From Erythrobacter sp. (GTDB taxonomy: Bacteria > Pseudomonadota > Alphaproteobacteria > Sphingomonadales > Sphingomonadaceae), in contig JAMNXO010000001.1 of NCBI GenBank assembly GCA_023653115.1, positions 248,001 through 312,000 of the forward strand: a stretch of 64,000 nucleotides of DNA, written 5' to 3'. The notes below the pieces were generated by a model that was given only the letters and a program-made list of their open reading frames with translations, was not told the origin of the DNA and did no database searches. Positions within the stretch are counted from its first letter, which is position 1. Each line of letters begins with the position of its first letter. Both the position numbers and the translations under genes were made by a program. Of this stretch, positions 48,242 to 57,325 are shown piece by piece.

Positions 48242-49465
48242 CTATCCTAGCAGGTAGTCGCGCGTGATCGGCAGAGCGTGGCGGCTGCGGATATACTGGA
48301 TCTGGTAATTGCACATGCTGCCATGCTCGAACACGGTGGCCGCGCCCGCGAGATAGAAGGTCCACATCCGGAAGAAGCGTTCGTCATGCAGCGCGATGAT
48401 CGCGTCGCGGTTGGCCATGCAGTTGGCATACCAGCAGCGGATCGTCCTGGCGTAATGCAGCCGCAGCGTTTCGATATCGGCGGCGATCAGGCGGAACTTC
48501 TCGCTCGCCGCCAGCGTCTCGGACAGGGCGGGGATATAGCCACCGGGGAAGATGTATTTGCGGGTGAAGGCATCGGTGGTGCCGGGCCGGCCCATCCGCC
48601 CTATGGTGTGGAGCAGCATCACGCCGTCATCCGCCAGCATCCGGGCGCAAGCCTGGAAAAAGGTCTCGAACTGGTTGCGCCCGACGTGTTCGAACATCCC
48701 GACCGAAACGATCCGGTCAAACCGGCGGCCCGAAGCGGCGGTGTCGCGGTAGTCCTCGAGCAGAATGGTGACCTTGTCCGCCACCCCTGCGGCCCGCACC
48801 CGTTCGCGCGCTAGGCTGGCCTGTTCTTCCGATAAGGTGATGCCGGTGACGCGGACATCGTGATGGCGCGCCAGATGGATCGCCATCCCGCCCCAGCCGC
48901 AGCCGATATCCAGCACCTCCTGCCCGGCAGAAAGCGCCAGCTTTTTGGCGATGTGCGCAAGCTTTGCCCCTTGCGCCTCTGCCAGCGTGGTGACGCCATC
49001 TGGCCAATAGGCGCAGGAATATTGCCAGTGCTCGCCATCCAGCATCAGCGCGTAGAGCGCGTTGCCGATATCATAATGGTGCGCGACGTTGCTTTTCGAT
49101 CCGACACGGTTGTTGATCTGCTCGGCGGCAAATCCGGCGCGGTTGACCAGCCGTTTCAGCACGCTGGGCCGTCCGATATCGCCGCCCCTGTCCCACGCAT
49201 TGTTGGCGCGCAGCAGGGTGACGAGGCCCATCACGTCGCCTTCCTCGATCAGCAGGCGGCCGTCGATGAAGGCTTCGGCTGCTCCGAGCCGCGGGTCCAT
49301 GACGATATCGCGCGGAACAAGCGCATCGGTGAAGCGCAGCACGATCTCGGGAAAGCCGGGGGCAGGGGCGCCAAAGGTGTGGTCACTGCCATCGGCGAAC
49401 ACCACGCACAAGCGGCCGTGCCGCACGGAGCGGGCGAGAAATCGTGTCAGGAGGGCCTTGCTCAT
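48242..49465 (-). CDS. cfa: Cyclopropane-fatty-acyl-phospholipid synthase family methyltransferase
   Basis: Adds a methylene bridge from S-adenosylmethionine to unsaturated acyl chains of membrane phospholipids. The SAM loop is VLDIGCGWGGMAIHLA; downstream are GITLSEEQ, GMFEHVGRNQF and the C-terminal WTFYLAGAA with the usual aromatic residues. 407 aa. Start preceded by AAGGAG. Divergent from the DUF1801 gene. Confidence 0.92.
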   Translation of the reverse strand: MSKALLTRFLARSVRHGRLCVVFADGSDHTFGAPAPGFPEIVLRFTDALVPRDIVMDPRLGAAEAFIDGRLLIEEGDVMGLVTLLRANNAWDRGGDIGRPSVLKRLVNRAGFAAEQINNRVGSKSNVAHHYDIGNALYALMLDGEHWQYSCAYWPDGVTTLAEAQGAKLAHIAKKLALSAGQEVLDIGCGWGGMAIHLARHHDVRVTGITLSEEQASLARERVRAAGVADKVTILLEDYRDTAASGRRFDRIVSVGMFEHVGRNQFETFFQACARMLADDGVMLLHTIGRMGRPGTTDAFTRKYIFPGGYIPALSETLAASEKFRLIAADIETLRLHYARTIRCWYANCMANRDAIIALHDERFFRMWTFYLAGAATVFEHGSMCNYQIQYIRSRHALPITRDYLLG

Positions 49466-49543
49466 GCGTCTCCTTTCGTGGTTCTGTCAGGCGGGGTTAC
49501 CCGATCATGCCGGTTTGGCAAGATCGCGGGGATGGAGGGTGCG

Positions 49544-49984
49544 ATGACCGAGGCAAAAACCACGATCACCGGTGTAGCGGTGGAGGCATTCATCGACACG
49601 GTCGAGCCGCTGGCGAAGCGCGAGGAGGCGCGGGTGCTGGATGCCATGTTCCGGCGCGTAACGGGCGCGGCGCCCAAGATGTGGGGGCCGACGATGATCG
49701 GCTACGGCGAATATCGCACCACCTATGACAGCGGGCGCGATGTCCACTGGATGCGCAGCGGGTTCAGCCCGAGGAAGGCCAAGCATTCGCTCTATCTGAT
49801 GGGTGGCTATTGCGACGACACCACCGCTGCCCAGCGCGACGGGGCGCTGGCGCGGCTGGGGAAATACGCCACCGGCAAGAGCTGTCTTTACATCAACAAG
49901 CTGGCTGATGTTGATCTGGCGGTGCTGGAAGAGATCGTCGCAGCTGACTGGCAGACGATGCTGCGGCTGTTTCCGGAAGGCTAG
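49544..49984 (+). CDS. DUF1801 domain protein
   Basis: A small cytoplasmic protein of the YdhG-like DUF1801 family: KMWGPTMIGYGEYRTTYDSG and SLYLMGGYCDD are the conserved blocks. Start at the ATG following GGAGGG; another ATG lies four codons upstream. Biochemical function unknown. 146 aa. Confidence 0.85.
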   Translation: MTEAKTTITGVAVEAFIDTVEPLAKREEARVLDAMFRRVTGAAPKMWGPTMIGYGEYRTTYDSGRDVHWMRSGFSPRKAKHSLYLMGGYCDDTTAAQRDGALARLGKYATGKSCLYINKLADVDLAVLEEIVAADWQTMLRLFPEG

Positions 49985-49994
49985 GCCGTGCGCC

Positions 49995-50744
49995 TCAGAC
50001 GCCGGCATACCACTGGTATCCGGCGTAATCTTCCCAGAACCCGCCTTTGCCCAGACCCACATCATCGAGGCTGGAAACCGCTTCGATCCCGGTGAGATAC
50101 TTGGCCTGCTTGTAGCCGAGCTGCCGCTCGATCCGGGCCCGCAACGGCGCGCCGTTCTTTTCGGGCAGCGGCTCGCCGTTCAGCGCGTGCGCGATGATGG
50201 TCTGCGGGTGATAGGCCTCGACCATGTCGATGCTCTCGTAATAGGCGTTGCCGTAGAGCGTGTCGGCGCAGCGGAAAAGGATGAAGTTGGCTTCCTTGCG
50301 CACCTTGGCCGCATCGAGCAGTGCGGACAGCTGCGGCCCGGTCCATTCGCCGATCGCGCTCCACCCTTCCACGCAATCGTGGCGGGTGATCTGCGTGCGC
50401 TGGGGCAGGGCGCGGACATCGGCGAGGCTTAGGGCGAGCGGCTGCTCCACCAGCCCGCCGACCATCAGCCGCCATTCGGGAAAACCGCCGGCGAGCTGCT
50501 GACGGTAGAAATCGCTATCGACGGTGACCGAGCCATTGCCCTTGAAGGTGGGCGAGCGTTCGGCGCGGGTATATTCGGGCGCGAGCCCCTGCTTGCCGGC
50601 CAGCGCACGGTGCGCGGCGCGGTGCCAGCCTTCGGCGGTTTCGAACAGGCTCTGCCCGGTCTCGCTCCCGGCGATCTTGGAGCAGGCGCCTGCGCCCAGC
50701 GCGACCAATCCGGCGAGCAGCGAGCGGCGCTTGATGTCAGCCAT
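49995..50744 (-). CDS. Molybdopterin-dependent oxidoreductase (sulfite-oxidase fold)
   Basis: An N-terminal twin-arginine-poor signal with a possible lipobox (LVALGAGAC) leads to a sulfite-oxidase-type domain. RHDCVEGWSAIGEWTG carries the cysteine expected to bind molybdenum. It is shorter than classic sulfite oxidases and resembles MsrP-like enzymes in size (249 aa). It overlaps the cytochrome b gene by 8 nt, which probably supplies or takes its electrons. Substrate unknown. Confidence 0.87.
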   Translation of the reverse strand: MADIKRRSLLAGLVALGAGACSKIAGSETGQSLFETAEGWHRAAHRALAGKQGLAPEYTRAERSPTFKGNGSVTVDSDFYRQQLAGGFPEWRLMVGGLVEQPLALSLADVRALPQRTQITRHDCVEGWSAIGEWTGPQLSALLDAAKVRKEANFILFRCADTLYGNAYYESIDMVEAYHPQTIIAHALNGEPLPEKNGAPLRARIERQLGYKQAKYLTGIEAVSSLDDVGLGKGGFWEDYAGYQWYAGV

Positions 50745-51459
50745 GGTCCGGGGCTCCTTCGATTGCGGGTTGTTCGAGGCTCGGGGCGGCGGTGGGGGTC
50801 GGTGCAGCGATCCGCCCGCCGGTGAACATCTCGAGGATCAGGCGCCAGTTGGCCAGCGCCAGCACCATGTGGATCACGAAGAAGCCGAAAATGCCCCAGG
50901 CCGCGATGAAATGCAGCGAGCGCGCGCTTTGCCGCCCGCCGAGCACCTCGAGCAGCCAGGGCGCGGCGGCCTGAAAGCCGGGGCTGATCGCAAGACCGGT
51001 GAACACCATCAGCGGCAGCAGCACGCCAAACACGCCGCCATAAAGGATCTTCTGCACCGGATTGTAGCCGTGGCCCGCATCATCGCCGTCTGCCGAATGC
51101 GCCCTGAGCGAGGCGATCACGGCTGCCGGAGTCCAGTCCGCAGGGCGCGTCACCAGTCGGCGGCGGAAGTGGCCGTTGACCAGCATCGCAACCCAGATGA
51201 ACAACAGCCCCACGCCAAACGGCCACGCGGCAAGGATATGCCAGTCGCGCGCCATCGCCAGGTTGTAATATTGCGGGATTGTCGCCCAGCCGGGGAAGCG
51301 GATCACGCTCAGCCAGGCATCCTTGGGAACAAAGCCGTAATCGCCCCAATAGAGGTAGCGGTGGGCGTTGGAGATGTTCAGTCCCGACATGAACAGGACG
51401 ATGATCGCCACCGCATTCACCCAGTGCCACAGGCGGGTTGTGAGGGCATGCTTGATCAT
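50737..51459 (-). CDS. Membrane cytochrome b (b561/Ni-hydrogenase type)
   Basis: Four to five helices with haem-type histidines: TRLWHWVNAVAIIVLFMSG, DWHILAAWPFGVG, and SLHFIAAWGIFGFFVIHMVL. 240 aa. The stop overlaps the start of the Moco oxidoreductase gene, so the pair likely forms a membrane redox complex linked to the quinone pool. The partnership is inferred from gene order. Confidence 0.87.
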   Translation of the reverse strand: MIKHALTTRLWHWVNAVAIIVLFMSGLNISNAHRYLYWGDYGFVPKDAWLSVIRFPGWATIPQYYNLAMARDWHILAAWPFGVGLLFIWVAMLVNGHFRRRLVTRPADWTPAAVIASLRAHSADGDDAGHGYNPVQKILYGGVFGVLLPLMVFTGLAISPGFQAAAPWLLEVLGGRQSARSLHFIAAWGIFGFFVIHMVLALANWRLILEMFTGGRIAAPTPTAAPSLEQPAIEGAPDHG

Positions 51460-51466
51460 GCGGATT

Positions 51467-52243
51467 TCATCCTTTGTCGTCCGCCGCAGCCAGCTCGCGC
51501 GCCAGCCAGATCACGTCACGCGGCTGATCGAGCAGGTGCTGGCCGCTATCGATGAACAGCGTCTCTCCGCTTGCCAGTGTGCCGCCGGCGAGGAACAGCG
51601 CGGCATCGGCGATTTCATCCGCGCCGGTCTTGCGGCCGAGCAGGTTCATGCGGTGCGACAGCTCGGTTTCTTCCTCGCGCTGATCGTGGCTGGCAAGGAT
51701 CGCGCCGGGCGCGATGCCATAGACCCGATCCTGCGGGGAGCGCGCGCCCTTGGCCAGCATCCCGATCGTGGCCGCCAGCGCGTGCTTGGACATGGTGTAG
51801 CTGAAGAAATCGGGGTTGGTGTTGGCGATCTTCATGTCGGTAATCTGGATCACCACGCGCGTCCCCGCGCTCGCGGCGTGCGCGAGAAAGGCTTGGCTCA
51901 TCCGGGCGGGGGCGAGGGCGTTGACCTGCATCGCCTCCCGGTTCGTTGCCGGATCGAGCGCGGTTACACCGTCGTAGTGAAACACCGAGGCCGAGTTGAC
52001 GAGACAGCGCCAGTCGGGCTGCCGATTGGCCAGCTGGCGGATCGCGGCCACCGCCGCTTCGTCGTCCATGAGATCAAAGCCGATGGTTTCAGCGGAGGGC
52101 AGGGTGGCCGCCAGCGCCTCAGCCTCGGCACCGGACGAGCGGTAATGGATCACCACGTGCCAGCCGGCTGCGGCGAATTTGCGGGAGAGGGCGCCGCCGA
52201 TACGGGTCGCCCCGCCGGTCACGAGAACGGCGGGGCGGGTCAT
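51467..52243 (-). CDS. Pteridine-reductase-like short-chain dehydrogenase
   Basis: The Rossmann motif is TGGATRIGG at residues 9-17, the TGxxxRxG variant of NADPH-dependent pteridine reductases. The active site reads D136, Y149, K153, with the Asp replacing the usual Ser, at the same 13- and 4-residue spacing as in PTR1. This suggests FolM-type dihydromonapterin/dihydrofolate reductase activity. 258 aa. Upstream of the cytochrome b gene by 7 bases; a link to the molybdopterin enzyme is possible but unproven. Confidence 0.83.
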   Translation of the reverse strand: MTRPAVLVTGGATRIGGALSRKFAAAGWHVVIHYRSSGAEAEALAATLPSAETIGFDLMDDEAAVAAIRQLANRQPDWRCLVNSASVFHYDGVTALDPATNREAMQVNALAPARMSQAFLAHAASAGTRVVIQITDMKIANTNPDFFSYTMSKHALAATIGMLAKGARSPQDRVYGIAPGAILASHDQREEETELSHRMNLLGRKTGADEIADAALFLAGGTLASGETLFIDSGQHLLDQPRDVIWLARELAAADDKG

Positions 52244-52336
52244 GCGGAGATATTCATCAGGTTTGGCATGGCAGCATGGCTACCAGTGCCGGATGCCGGC
52301 TTCAATCAATGAAGCCGCGCGCATCGCGGGAAGCGA

Positions 52337-52705
52337 TCAGCGGCAGCGCAATTCGCCGCGATCGATCTCGCGACCGATCAATCCGCCTGCAACCCCGCCG
52401 ATGATGGCGCCGAGGGTCTTGTCGCGGGCCAGTTCCGCGCCGGCCAGCGCGCCGACGCCGGCACCGATCACCAGACCGGTTGTGCCGTTGTCGCGGCGGC
52501 AGTGGTAGCGCCCGTCATCGCCGCGCCACACGCTGTCGTTGCGGCTCAGGCGGCGGGGTTCGAGATAGTAGCCGCGGCCGTCATACAGACGGTCCTTCGC
52601 GCGCTTGCCATAGGCCTTGGCGTGCGGCGGCGGATCAGCTTGCGCTGGGGCGGCGAGCGGGAGGCTCATGGCCCCGAGGGCAAGCATGATGGCGATCTTC
52701 TTCAT
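52337..52705 (-). CDS. Exported glycine-zipper protein A
   Basis: A signal peptide (MLALGAMSLPLAAPAQA) and a C-terminal glycine-zipper 2TM-like segment (TTGLVIGAGVGALAGAEL, TLGAIIGGVAGGLIGREIDR). Such segments insert in or pack against the outer membrane. The start follows AGGAG. 122 aa. The last 60 residues closely match the next gene upstream, so the two are tandem paralogues. Function unknown. Confidence 0.85.
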   Translation of the reverse strand: MKKIAIMLALGAMSLPLAAPAQADPPPHAKAYGKRAKDRLYDGRGYYLEPRRLSRNDSVWRGDDGRYHCRRDNGTTGLVIGAGVGALAGAELARDKTLGAIIGGVAGGLIGREIDRGELRCR

Positions 52706-52789
52706 GGCAGTCTCCTGACGGTTGGTCTGCGATTGAACGGAGCCTAACCTGTTCATGGTTGCCTTCGGGTGAACGCAGGCGCGGCGATC

Positions 52790-52813
52790 GGGCTCCCACC
52801 GTGGCAGGAGCCC
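52790..52813. terminator. Hairpin between the two glycine-zipper genes
   Basis: GGGCTCC at 52790-52796 pairs with GGAGCCC at 52807-52813. The stem can extend within through CCAC/GTGG. The T-rich side (GTTTCG) faces the + direction, so on the - strand it is only a weak terminator or an mRNA end-protecting stem. Confidence 0.45.
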
Positions 52814-52828
52814 GTTTCGTCGTGTCGA

Positions 52829-53284
52829 TCAGCGGCAGCGCGTGCCGCCGCGGTCGATCTCGCGGCCGAGCAAACCGCCGCCAACTGCGCCGAGCACCGT
52901 GCCGAGCGTGCGGTCTCCGCGGCGGTCAACCTCGCGGCCGAGCAGCGCGCCGACCCCGGCACCGACCAGCAGGCCGACGGTGCCATCGTCCTTGCGGCAG
53001 CGCCAGCGGCCGTCATTGCCCTGCCAGTAACGATCGCGCTCGCGGTAGCGGCGGCCATCGTCATAGTCGCGGTCACGCTCGCGATAGCGGCGACGGTCGC
53101 GGCGGTCGCGCCAGTCATCGTCATCATCGTCCCTGCCATAGGCAGCCACAGAGGTGAAGGGCAGGGCGTTGCCCGTGTAGCTGGCGAACACCGATGCGGG
53201 CGCAGCAGGAAGGTCGGCGGCCTGGGCCGGGGCAGCAAAAGCCGCCAGCGACCCGGCGGCAGCGATGAGAGCAAGGTGTTTCAT
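52829..53284 (-). CDS. Exported glycine-zipper protein B
   Basis: Paralogue of the 52337 gene. Signal peptide (AAAGSLAAFAAPAQA), then a very charged region with runs of Asp and Arg (RDDDDDDWRDRRDRR), a WQGNDGRWRCRKDDGTVG segment, and the glycine zipper (LLVGAGVGALLGREVDRR, LGTVLGAVGGGLLGREIDR). The ATG at 53284 has AAGGAA at the right distance; one two codons upstream does not. 151 aa. Confidence 0.85.
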   Translation of the reverse strand: MKHLALIAAAGSLAAFAAPAQAADLPAAPASVFASYTGNALPFTSVAAYGRDDDDDDWRDRRDRRRYRERDRDYDDGRRYRERDRYWQGNDGRWRCRKDDGTVGLLVGAGVGALLGREVDRRGDRTLGTVLGAVGGGLLGREIDRGGTRCR

Positions 53285-53417
53285 GTGCATTTCCTTGTGG
53301 CGGCTCCCCGATGGAGCCCGACTGTTTTCGTTCATCTAACTGGAATGCGAGATGAACGAAGCACATAGGAAACGGTTAAGGTTGGCCGGATATTCCCGGC
53401 CCTGCGCAAGTCCTTGT

Positions 53418-54056
53418 TTATACGAGACGAACAGCCGCGCGCTCGCGCAATTTGGGGCTGAGCGGGGCCAGTTCGGCGAGTTCGGCCAGTTCAGCTTGCG
53501 TCGCCTTGCCCGCCACCAGCGCCCGGAACACCCGCGCCACGCTCCAGTCAGCGGCGCCAAGCGCGATTCGCTCTATCGAATCGCCCGCGGCCACTTCGCC
53601 CGTTTCGATCACGCGGAAATACCAGCCGCTGCGGCCGCTCGCGATGATCTTCGCCACCATTCCCTTGTGGCCGAAGCGATGCTCGATTTTCCAGCACGGC
53701 TGGCGCGGCTGGCTGATTTCGATCAGCGCCGAACCGAGCCTGAAGCGGTCGCCGATGTGGACCCTTTCCTCGGTCAGGCCGGTCACCGCGAGGTTCGATC
53801 CGAAGCCGCCGGGTTCGTCCAGCGCCGGATGATCGCCAATAGCCTCGCGCCACCACGCATGATGATCCAGCGGATAGAGATGCAGCGCCATCTCCGGCCC
53901 GCCATGCACGCGGCGGTCGGCCTGCTCGTCAGGCGCGAGGCCTTCCGCCAGCACCTGCACGCGGCCCTCGCGCGGGCGCTTGGTGATGGCGCTGAGTTCC
54001 GCGCCGTTGAAGGGGCGGGCGGTGCCGGTGCAGACGGCTTCGATGGTGTGCTTCAT
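53418..54056 (-). CDS. MOSC domain protein, YiiM-like
   Basis: The MOSC core shows GGFGSNLAVTGLTEERVHIG and the conserved cysteine in QPRQPCWKIE. YiiM-type proteins use molybdenum cofactor to reduce N-hydroxylated bases. Start at MKHTIEAVCTG. 212 aa. Its start overlaps the stop of the methyltransferase gene (ATGA), so the two are cotranslated. Confidence 0.88.
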   Translation of the reverse strand: MKHTIEAVCTGTARPFNGAELSAITKRPREGRVQVLAEGLAPDEQADRRVHGGPEMALHLYPLDHHAWWREAIGDHPALDEPGGFGSNLAVTGLTEERVHIGDRFRLGSALIEISQPRQPCWKIEHRFGHKGMVAKIIASGRSGWYFRVIETGEVAAGDSIERIALGAADWSVARVFRALVAGKATQAELAELAELAPLSPKLRERAAVRLV

Positions 54057-54646
54057 GGCTTGCTCACAGTGAGATCGATCCAGTCGCGCTGGGTGCCGTC
54101 GGACGCCTTGCCCGCGTAGGTCGCCTGCGCATGGAGGGCGAACCCGGCGGCCTGATAGGCGGCAATCAGCCATTCGGGCGAGGGGAAATTGTGCAGCCGC
54201 CCGAGCAAATCGCGGCCTTCGCCGTCACCCAGCTTGTAGCTCGCAAAATGCCACCCGCCCGGCACCAGCGCGCGGTGGATGCGCGCCAGCACATCGGGCA
54301 ACGCGGCGCGTGGGCAATGCAGCAGGCTGGCGTGGGCCCAGACGCCGGCATAGGCGGCCTCGGCGTCGAGTTCGTCGAATGCCATCACCCGCGCTCCCAA
54401 GGCGAAGGCCTGATTGGCGCGGGCCACAAGCGCGGGGGTGGCATCGGTGGCATCCACCGCAAAGCCGCGCTGTTTGATATGCGCCGCATCGCGCCCGCCG
54501 CCGCAGCCCAGTTCCAGCACCGCCGCGCCGGGAGGCAGGCGATCAAGAAAGGCATCGAGCTGGTGGCTGTGCGCTTCGCCCGAATGGAACACCCAATGCG
54601 GCGCGCGATCCTCGTAAAAGGCAATCGTGTCGGGATCGCGGCTCAC
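54053..54646 (-). CDS. Class I SAM-dependent methyltransferase
   Basis: Small Rossmann methyltransferase with the SAM loop VLELGCGGGRDAAHIKQRG and VDATDATPALVARA. TehB-like size (197 aa). Acceptor unknown. Coupled to the MOSC gene. Confidence 0.87.
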   Translation of the reverse strand: MSRDPDTIAFYEDRAPHWVFHSGEAHSHQLDAFLDRLPPGAAVLELGCGGGRDAAHIKQRGFAVDATDATPALVARANQAFALGARVMAFDELDAEAAYAGVWAHASLLHCPRAALPDVLARIHRALVPGGWHFASYKLGDGEGRDLLGRLHNFPSPEWLIAAYQAAGFALHAQATYAGKASDGTQRDWIDLTVSKP

Positions 54647-54650
54647 GCGC

Positions 54651-55373
54651 TCAGGACGCCGGTTTTTCGACCGGCATGACGTTGTAGGTGCGCACCTCGG
54701 CCTGGGTGAGGCAGTAGCGGGTGCTGGGGTTATCCTCGCTCTTCACCGCCTGCTGCCTGTACATCACATCGGTCAGCAGCTTGCGGCTGATCCCCATGCG
54801 GATGAGAAAGTCATTATCCTCGCTCGCCAGCATGGCCGAGGATTGCTCGATGCTGGCGATCAGTTCGGTGGTGGCCTTGCTGCCTTCGATCACCACCTCG
54901 TCGATCATGGCGCGATCCTGCGTGTGGGTGAACATATGGACCATGAACACCCCGCCATCATCCACCACCCGCCGGTCGCCGCCCATGAACACGAAGTTGC
55001 AGGCCGAAAAGCACGCCCAGCCGGCCGGCACGCGGGTGAGCATCCCGCGGTAGGAGCGGATGATCTTGCCCGCTTCGTTGCCCGCGCGGGCATTGCCGCC
55101 GCGGCTGCGCAGCCAGACTTCCTCGATCCGCTCGTCCGCCTCGATCGCGGCCTTGAGGCGCGCGGGCAGGGTGGCATCGATCGTGCCCTCGGCCAGCAGC
55201 ACGCGCTTGCCGCCCTTGTCGGCCGGGGTGAGGGTCATGGCGGTGGTCGGGCCGAAATCGGGTGTGGCCGGGCAGGTGGGATTGTCGGCGTCCATCTTGG
55301 TCGCCCCGGTCAGCAGCGCCAGCGCGGCGAGCGCCGCGAGGGTGCGGGCCATGGGGGGGCGAGCGCGCCGCAT
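54651..55373 (-). CDS. Exported protein with ClpP-like fold (COG3904-type)
   Basis: A signal region (LAALAALALLTGATK) precedes a domain resembling periplasmic ClpP/crotonase-fold proteins: EVWLRSRGGNARAGNEAGKI, CFSACNFVFMGGDRRV and GVFMVHMFTH are in the expected order. The position of the ClpP nucleophile reads Ser-Ala in FSACNF. Start chosen where ATG overlaps the stop of the upstream gene (ATGA). 240 aa. Substrate and activity unknown. Confidence 0.78.
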   Translation of the reverse strand: MRRARPPMARTLAALAALALLTGATKMDADNPTCPATPDFGPTTAMTLTPADKGGKRVLLAEGTIDATLPARLKAAIEADERIEEVWLRSRGGNARAGNEAGKIIRSYRGMLTRVPAGWACFSACNFVFMGGDRRVVDDGGVFMVHMFTHTQDRAMIDEVVIEGSKATTELIASIEQSSAMLASEDNDFLIRMGISRKLLTDVMYRQQAVKSEDNPSTRYCLTQAEVRTYNVMPVEKPAS

Positions 55374-55939
55374 CAGGCGACGATCGAATAGCGCGCCGAT
55401 CCGGGCGCCTTGCACATGCGCTTTTCAGCGCGGGCTTCCTCGCCTTCGATGATGACGACATCGGTGACGGTGATGCAGTCGAGATTGCCACGCGAACCCT
55501 CGCGCGAGGTCACGGTCGAGGTGCCGCTGACATTTTCGCGGGTGGCCGATGTCCATGACGCCGAGGCGCCAACGTCGGGCGTCGCGCCTTCTTCATTGGC
55601 GCGGGTGGCAGTGAGTGTGGCTTCGGCCGCCTGCTTCTGCTCCTCGGGGTCGAGGCGGCAGGCGATGCTTTCGGACAATTGGTCGGAGAATTCGGGCACC
55701 GGCAGGAAGGATGGCAGGCCGGCCCCGCGTGCGATCTCGTCCACCGCGCCGCCCAGCAATCCCCCGAGCGCGCCGCGTCCCTTGTCGCCCTTCTTGCCCT
55801 TGGCGCAGTTATCGGCCTTCTCCGCGCCGCGCCGCGAGCTGTTGAACAGGTTGCCGAGCTGGGCCTGCGCGGGAATAGAGGTTGCCGCCAGCGCCAGCGC
55901 GCCGAGCAACATCGCAGCCTTGGGTCCGGAATTGCGCAT
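55373..55939 (-). CDS. Exported protein of unknown function
   Basis: Signal peptide (LALAATSIPAQAQ), a Lys/Gly-rich segment (KADNCAKGKKGDKGRGALG), and a C-terminal part with cysteines in IACRLDPEEQ, LDCITVTDV and KRMCKAP. Translationally coupled to the ClpP-fold gene, so the two may act together in the periplasm. 188 aa. Not recognised. Confidence 0.78.
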   Translation of the reverse strand: MRNSGPKAAMLLGALALAATSIPAQAQLGNLFNSSRRGAEKADNCAKGKKGDKGRGALGGLLGGAVDEIARGAGLPSFLPVPEFSDQLSESIACRLDPEEQKQAAEATLTATRANEEGATPDVGASASWTSATRENVSGTSTVTSREGSRGNLDCITVTDVVIIEGEEARAEKRMCKAPGSARYSIVA

Positions 55940-55993
55940 CGCGATCCTCCCTTGTGGGCGTGGCGACGAGCCTACGCCGCGCCGGCAGCAGCG

Positions 55994-57250
55994 TCAATCA
56001 AGTGCGGCAGCGGCCTCGGCTTCGCGGTCGCGTTGAGCGCGGCTCTTCTTTTCGGCGGCGGTTTTCAGCTGGCCGCAAGCCGCATCAATGTCGCGCCCGC
56101 GCGGCGTGCGCACCGGAGCGGAGAAGCCGCCCTCGAACACGATTTCGGAGAAGGCGCGGATCCTGTCAGGCGCGGAGCATTCGTAGCCTGCGCCCGGCCA
56201 CGGGTTGAACGGGATCAGATTGACCTTGGCCGGCAAGTTATACTGCCGCAACAAGCGCACCAGCTCGCGCGCATCATCGTCAGAATCGTTCTTGCCCTTG
56301 ATCATCACATATTCAAACGTGATGCGGCGCGCGTTACTGGCGCCGGGATAATCGGCGCAGGCCTGCAGCAGCGCTTCGATACCGTATTTCTTGTTGAGCG
56401 GCACCAGCTCGTCGCGCACATCCTTGCGCACGCCGTGGAGGCTGACGGCAAGGTTCACGCCGATTTCCTCGCCGCAGCGCTCCATCATCGGGATGACACC
56501 GCTGGTGGAGAGCGTGATGCGGCGCTTGGAGAGGGCGAGGCCATCGCCGTCCATCACCAGCTTCAACGCATCGCGCACGTGATCGAAATTGTAGAGCGGC
56601 TCGCCCATGCCCATCATCACGATGTTGGTGAGCAACCGGCCGTCGGCGGTGTAGTGACCCGCCTCGTCATCCTCGTCGATCACGTCGGCATCGCTGATCA
56701 TGCTGCCCTTGGGCCATTCGCCCAGCGCGTCCCGCGCGAGCATCACCTGCCCGACGATCTCGCCCGGCGTAAGGTTGCGCACCAGCTTCATCGTGCCGGT
56801 GTGGCAGAAGGTGCAGTTGAGCGTGCAGCCAACCTGGCTGGAGACGCACAGCGTGCCGCGGGTCTCGTCCGGGATGAACACCATCTCGAAATCATGGCCA
56901 TCGGCGGTGCGCAGCAGCCACTTGCGGGTGCCGTCAACCGAATGCTGCGCCTCGACCACATCGGGGCGGCCGATGACGAAGCGTTCAGCGAGCCACGGGC
57001 GCATCGACTTGGCGATGTCGGTCATCGCCTCGAAATCGGTGACGCCGCGGTGGTAGAGCCAGTGGAACACCTGCTTGGCGCGCAGCTTGGCGGCCTTGTC
57101 ATCGAGCCCTGCCTCGGCGAACAGCTCGCGGATGCGCGGGCGGGGCAGGCCGATCAGGTCAATACGGCCGTCAGCACGCGGCGTAATGTCGCGCGTGGCG
57201 GGAACCGGGTCAACGAGGCCCGGGATGGACATGAGTGCAGTATCGGCCAT
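55994..57250 (-). CDS. rlmN: Dual-specificity RNA methyltransferase RlmN
   Basis: Radical SAM enzyme methylating C2 of A2503 in 23S rRNA and A37 in some tRNAs. The cluster-binding cysteines are C142, C146, C149 ([12 protein letters not shown]); [14 protein letters not shown] and the C-terminal [15 protein letters not shown] with the methyl-carrying cysteine are present. Start at [11 protein letters not shown]. 418 aa. Confidence 0.97.
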   Translation of the reverse strand: MADTALMSIPGLVDPVPATRDITPRADGRIDLIGLPRPRIRELFAEAGLDDKAAKLRAKQVFHWLYHRGVTDFEAMTDIAKSMRPWLAERFVIGRPDVVEAQHSVDGTRKWLLRTADGHDFEMVFIPDETRGTLCVSSQVGCTLNCTFCHTGTMKLVRNLTPGEIVGQVMLARDALGEWPKGSMISDADVIDEDDEAGHYTADGRLLTNIVMMGMGEPLYNFDHVRDALKLVMDGDGLALSKRRITLSTSGVIPMMERCGEEIGVNLAVSLHGVRKDVRDELVPLNKKYGIEALLQACADYPGASNARRITFEYVMIKGKNDSDDDARELVRLLRQYNLPAKVNLIPFNPWPGAGYECSAPDRIRAFSEIVFEGGFSAPVRTPRGRDIDAACGQLKTAAEKKSRAQRDREAEAAAALD

Positions 57251-57306
57251 GAATGGCGGCCATATAAGGCCAAGCGCGGCGTTTGACCAGACGCCCTTGC
57301 TGGCGG

Positions 57307-57321
57307 GCCACCTTCGGTGGC
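57307..57321. repeat. Small hairpin GCCACC/GGTGGC
   Basis: Six-base inverted repeat around TTC. Its GCCACC/GGTGGC arms repeat the tip of the large hairpin just beside it. Confidence 0.5.
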
Positions 57322-57325
57322 GCAA

